DNA of 64,000 nt from Pohlia nutans (lineage: Eukaryota > Streptophyta > Bryopsida > Bryales > Mniaceae): contig CM040094.1 of NCBI GenBank assembly GCA_022496805.1, positions 868,001 through 932,000 of the forward strand, written 5' to 3'. This document shows positions 60,701 to 64,000 of this stretch, one piece after another. The position numbers and the translations under genes were made by a program. The notes below the pieces were generated by a model, which worked only from the letters and a program-made list of their open reading frames with translations, did no database searches and had not been told where the DNA came from. How positions within the stretch are numbered: the first letter of the stretch is position 1; every line of letters begins with the position of its first letter.

Positions 60701-60807
60701 ATTGCCGGAGCAAGAAATTGACTAGCTACATTTGTCCCCAATGTGGTGACGTATCGCTTCACTTGGGCTCATGCTTTTCTCATAGTCATTTCCAGTTGCG
60801 ACGGTGA
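57745..60807 (+). pseudogene. piggyBac DDE transposase, broken
   Basis: Catalyses TTAA-specific cut-and-paste transposition in intact relatives. Blocks in order: FFTQRILLKICKETNRY and WWNVTIDELQA (57.8-57.94 kb), then a frameshift at ~57940; VAIDEMMIRYKGKYCPIRQY with the first catalytic Asp (codon 58214); an insertion at ~58310-59890; VFIDNFFTSVKLL with the second Asp (60058); GTMRSSRIGLP; KKPVLLLST; MRGVDVSDQ with the third Asp (60409); HKWWHCVFFFFLDTARVN; and a C-terminal Cys/His zinc-binding-like region (CKYC, CPQC, CFSHSH). In-frame stops: TAA 58040, TGA 58148, TGA 58304, TAG 60247. All three catalytic Asp survive, but no intact protein can be made from this copy. Assignment to piggyBac rests on these blocks in the expected order and is firm. 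Confidence 0.88.
58315..59886. other. ~1.57 kb insertion inside the transposase
   Basis: Transposase similarity stops at ~58306 and resumes by ~59990. GTCTAT occurs at both edges (58314-58319, 59887-59892) and may be a target duplication. The insert holds an ~85-bp direct repeat (GGCTTTCCAAAAAGT, GGCGTTTGGAGCAAGGACGA) at ~58930 and ~59110. No inverted ends or TG..CA LTR ends were found; type unresolved. Frames within it are not recognisable genes. Confidence 0.45.
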
Positions 60808-60906
60808 AATGGAGACAAGCCGCACTCGCTAACTCACTCATAGTAAGTTTCCAATTCACTGGCATTTCATTGACACTTCTCAATCATTTTTACAGATTAT
60901 TTACCT

Positions 60907-61255
60907 TTGCTCATCATTGTATGTTTTTTTTCCCTTTGCTCATCATTGTATTTTCTTATACATTTGCTCATCATTGTATGTTTTTTTTCCCTTTGCTCAT
61001 CATTGTATTTTCTTATACCTTTGCTCATCATTGTATGTTTTTTTTCCCTTTGCTCATCTATCTATTTTTTTTTCCCTTTGCTCGTCATTGTATTTTCTTA
61101 TACCTTTGCTCATCATTGTATGTTTTTTTTCTCTTTGTTCATCTATCTATTTTTTTTTTCCTTTGCTCATCATTGTATTTTCTTATACCTTTGCTCATCA
61201 TCGTATGTTTTTTTTCCCTTTGCTCATCATTGTATTTTTTTATACCTTTGCCATT
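60907..61255. repeat. T-rich tandem array, ~57-bp higher-order unit
   Basis: Two ~28-bp subunits alternate: TTTGCTCATCATTGTATG plus a T-run and CCC, and TTTGCTCATCATTGTATTTT plus CTTATACC. About six higher-order units. The three overlapping Phe/Leu-rich frames here are artefacts of the repeat. Confidence 0.85.
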
Positions 61256-61379
61256 CAATATTCAATTTTTTCATACACTTCCCATTCACAGTAAGACTTT
61301 TGTTTTTTCCTCTCGTACAAAAATTAAGAAGATTTTGTTCATAGCTTCATAATGTATATAGACATATTCCGTTGTGTCC

Positions 61380-62487
61380 ATTCTTAGACGCATGGCTGAA
61401 TTATTGGACGCTCGGCTAGGGAATTATTGGACGGCTGGGCTAGCAGTCGCTTATCAAGCTGCTTACGGGTTGACAGGCTGTGGACAGTTCGTGGCATGAC
61501 GTGCTTGCGGCGTGCAAGCCTAAAAAAGACTCGTGGACAGAGCATCTATTGTGACCGTAATCTCCGTTATCAGAGTGTATGTTGCTCATATTGGCAGCCC
61601 GGATCCATGTGCAGGTGAGATCAGGTCTTTGCCTTGTGGAGGGCTGCGTCGAAATGTGCAGACGGACTTTGGCGACTACCTCCTCTGTCTGCAGTCCGAT
61701 GGATGTCGGTTGTTTGCGGTCCTGCAGCGAGGTTACCATCAAGCTGCCGCGAATCTTTGAGTGCGGCCGCCAAGTCCTGCCGATGAGCCCTCATCCTTGC
61801 ATGCTTCCACTGCAGCGCTCAGTTTTTGTTCACGGCTGCTCGGCTCCAGAGGCTGACAGTTAGGAGTCTGCAGTTTCGGACTTTCGGCCATTTACCTACC
61901 TGGCTGCTTCAATTGCTCTGCACACTTCTGACCCTCATCGCGTTGCCCCAAGTTATTTTTGTGTTTGGGCAGCCATTAGACCCGGTAGTTCAGCTACGAT
62001 AGTCTAGCAGGGAGTAGCTCTGTCCAGCGGCTCTTCACCTTTCCATCCATCGACCGGGCAGTGCTTCGGGCTGCTTGTGTCCAAACTGTCAAGTGAAGAG
62101 CACTCATTTGCAAGCCCGAAAGATGTTTGTTGCAATGCTCAAAAAATGAGTGTGAATTTTTTTCCATGATCCTTCACTACTCATGGCCATTTCTGAATTT
62201 TTTTGGATTTTTTTGAAAAGAACCTAAACCCGCATTCTCCCTTGACCCTCAAAAAACACTTACAGCCCGTTCAAAGTCAACCCTAAAATTCAGTAGTCAA
62301 ACATCATAATCTTCAAATCTACACCAAGTTTCTGAAATCCAACTTCGGTGACACTCTTAGGAGGTCAATCCAGACAAGATCAAGCGGTTACATTTGGTGT
62401 AGTTGTCACACCCGCTTTGCAAATCGTGTTTGAGAACCTACATGAAAAACGCAGTTTTTGGGTGCAGGGAAAGGCTGAGGACGTTTA
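61380..62487. other. Right part of the piggyBac element, no gene recognised
   Basis: GC-rich from ~61380 to ~62110, then AT-richer. Frames of 63-100 codons overlap on both strands with no known domain. Confidence 0.35.
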
Positions 62488-63807
62488 GGGGGTCTTTACA
62501 CTAGTGACCAAGAGCCGGGATGGATAATTCTCTTGGTCACAGCCCTTGGTCAAGAGCCATGACCAAGAGCCAACTTTCCCATCCATTGGTCACCAACAAT
62601 AGTGTAAAGTTAACTTGGACCGAAGGGAAGGTGGGCTGAAATTTTTAATGTATTTTTTTAGTGAGGCGAAACAAAATTACCGTAGTTTAATAGCAGGTTC
62701 GACACAAAATAATTCTAAAAATAGATGCCTAAAATTTTGGAATATTATTGACATTTTTTGCCGAATATAATATTAGTTATTTTTCAAAATTGCCGAAAAG
62801 TAAGAAATTTTTACTTCTCACAAGAATTTTACTTACAATGGAAGCTTCTGTGAATACTAGAGGAGAGAAGGTGCTCCTTTTGTAATCAAGCTCACTTACA
62901 TTAGTCCACAAAGAATATGGGTTAAGAAGTAGCAAGACTCTAAGTGAGGCTTTTCAAATGTGTTGTACACAGATTTTTGGAGTCCAATTGAGCATAGAAG
63001 ATGAAGTTTTATAGAAATTTTTCCAACTAATAAAAGTTGATAAATCAATCCTTCTTCCACCTCCAACAATTTTTGTGTCAAAATACGTCTTAATGCAAAA
63101 GATATGGACAAAACATTGCAGCCGTGTAAAGATCAAAAAATTAAAATGCGTTCATAACAGTTTTTTGGAGCTCATTTGTGCATAGAAGATCAACTTTTTT
63201 GGAATTTTGTTGGTCTAAGAAAAGTTTAAAAATCAAGTAATCTTTCATCTCCAAGAAATTTTATGTCATTTGAAGACTCTAAGTAAAAGTTATGCGTGTT
63301 ATAAAAATGAAGACTAACTAGGTGCTTCACCTCAAACTTTACACATCCCATATTCATTGTTGGACACAACTCCACTCCACTTGCATAAAGCACAGAGCAT
63401 TCACCTCTCTTCACTCACAACTTACTTGTCATCCAATGCAAGAGAGTTGTACATGATAAAAACTTAAATAGGATTTAAGCCGAATTTTTAAAAATTAAAA
63501 TAGAAAATTGCCAAAAAATAAATAAAAAATCCATTGGTTTAGGGTTTTTTCAGCTCTTGGTCACCCGGATTTTGCAGCGAGAGAACCTATTTTGGTGGGC
63601 TCGCCGCATTATCCAGGTGACCACGAATCCTTATCTATTTCTGGACATGTAGGATTCCATGTCATTTTCTCATCCATTTTTAGTCTTGGTCACTTCCTCC
63701 TTTTTTGGCTAGTGTAAAGTGTACTTGGACCGGCCGGCTCTTATCCTCCAATCATAGTGCAAAATTTCCCTTGGCCACTGCCCTTGGTCACTAGGGTAAA
63801 GACCCCC
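62488..63807. mobile_element. 1.32 kb Tourist/Harbinger-like element, duplication TTA
   Basis: Inverted ends GGGGGTCTTTACACTAGTG (left) and GGGGGTCTTTACCCTAGTG (right, inverted), ~28 bp with GACCAAGRGC following. TTA on both sides (62485-62487, 63808-63810). No transposase. Sits in the right terminus of the piggyBac element. Confidence 0.8.
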
Positions 63808-63814
63808 TTAGGGG

Positions 63815-64000
63815 TTAACCCTGGAACGCTGGCAGGGACCAAAAGGGTCCTTTGAATGAAGAATAATGGGCAGAAAGTGCTTTGGGATCCGTTTTTCATC
63901 AAATTTTCATCCATTTCGAGGATGAAACGTGTAGTTGCTATGAATATTAACAGCTTTTGCATGTACAAGGTGTCAATATTGGGTCTCAATTGTTAATTGA
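63815..64000. mobile_element. Left end of a further piggyBac-type element (runs off window)
   Basis: TTAACCCTGGAACGCTGGCAG starts at the TTAA that ends the large element and continues past the window. Confidence 0.5.

Larger units (their letters stand above)
55668..63818 (+). mobile_element. piggyBac transposon with decayed transposase (~8.15 kb)
   Basis: The left end is TTAACCCCCAACTGCCCAAG. The right end reads GAGGACGTTTA, then a 1.32 kb insertion, then GGGGTTAA at 63811-63818; removing the insert and one TTA restores GACGTTTAGGGGTTAA. Inverted ends align as CCCC(C/T)AA..(T)GCC versus CCCCTAAACGTCC, short and imperfect as usual for piggyBac. Inside, in order: an open frame of unknown role (56419), an acidic frame, an Arg/Gly-rich stretch, the DDE transposase remains, a T-rich tandem array and a GC-rich tail (~61.4-62.1 kb). 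A second insertion splits the transposase. The right boundary is inferred; if wrong, the element could end elsewhere before 62.5 kb. Confidence 0.72.

Noticed and set aside
60804..61352. Three overlapping Phe/Leu-rich frames of 125-182 codons
   Set aside because: Product of the T-rich tandem array, whose unit lacks stops in all three frames.

Overview
The window reads as nuclear DNA of a land plant. It is AT-rich, with widely spaced intron-bearing genes on both strands, GT-AG splice sites and a dense population of DNA transposons. Plant identity rests mainly on the minus-strand gene, whose universal-stress-protein domain resembles the type found at the N-terminus of plant receptor-like kinases, and on CACTA and Tourist-like elements of plant style. 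The species cannot be fixed from sequence alone. There is no organellar or bacterial signal, no rRNA, and no tRNA or CRISPR array I could support.

Three cellular genes are supportable. At 457-6120 (+) are the last five exons of a copper amine oxidase, with the topaquinone tyrosine and the three copper-ligand histidines visible; its 5' exons lie upstream of the window. At 7391-11122 (-) is a two-exon gene for a USP-like protein without a visible kinase domain. At 28575-28853 (+) is a small secreted four-cysteine peptide of unknown family.

The rest is mostly transposon-derived. The most striking element is an ~8.15 kb piggyBac-type transposon at 55668-63818. It carries a decayed DDE transposase (57.75-60.81 kb, catalytic Asp codons at 58214, 60058 and 60409), flanks of TTAA, and a 1.3 kb Tourist/Harbinger-like insertion in its right end. 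About 20 shorter elements with TTAA flanks and CCCTAAA/CCCTTAAA-like ends are scattered over the window, in at least five sequence families (A, B, C, D, F). Several lie end to end and share a TTAA at the junction, and family F shares its left end with the transposase-bearing element. piggyBac is, to my knowledge, rare or absent in seed plants, so this is the main candidate for something new.

Other elements include a 1.9 kb non-autonomous CACTA element (23681-25590, 3-bp duplication ACG), CACTA MITEs of ~121 and ~162 bp, a 269-bp hAT-like MITE with an 8-bp duplication nested in a CACTA MITE inside the USP-gene intron, and a 1.03 kb Tc1/mariner-like palindrome with TA duplication nested in another CACTA MITE (39223-40253). 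There are also Tourist-like MITEs sharing the core CTTTACACTA, and an 850-bp fold-back palindrome at 35.1-36.0 kb. Layout: 0.4-6.1 kb amine oxidase; 7.4-11.1 kb USP gene with a repeat-filled intron; 11.5-23.6 kb repeats; 23.7-25.6 kb CACTA; 28.6 kb peptide gene; 30.3-55.7 kb MITE-rich gene desert; 55.7-63.8 kb piggyBac.
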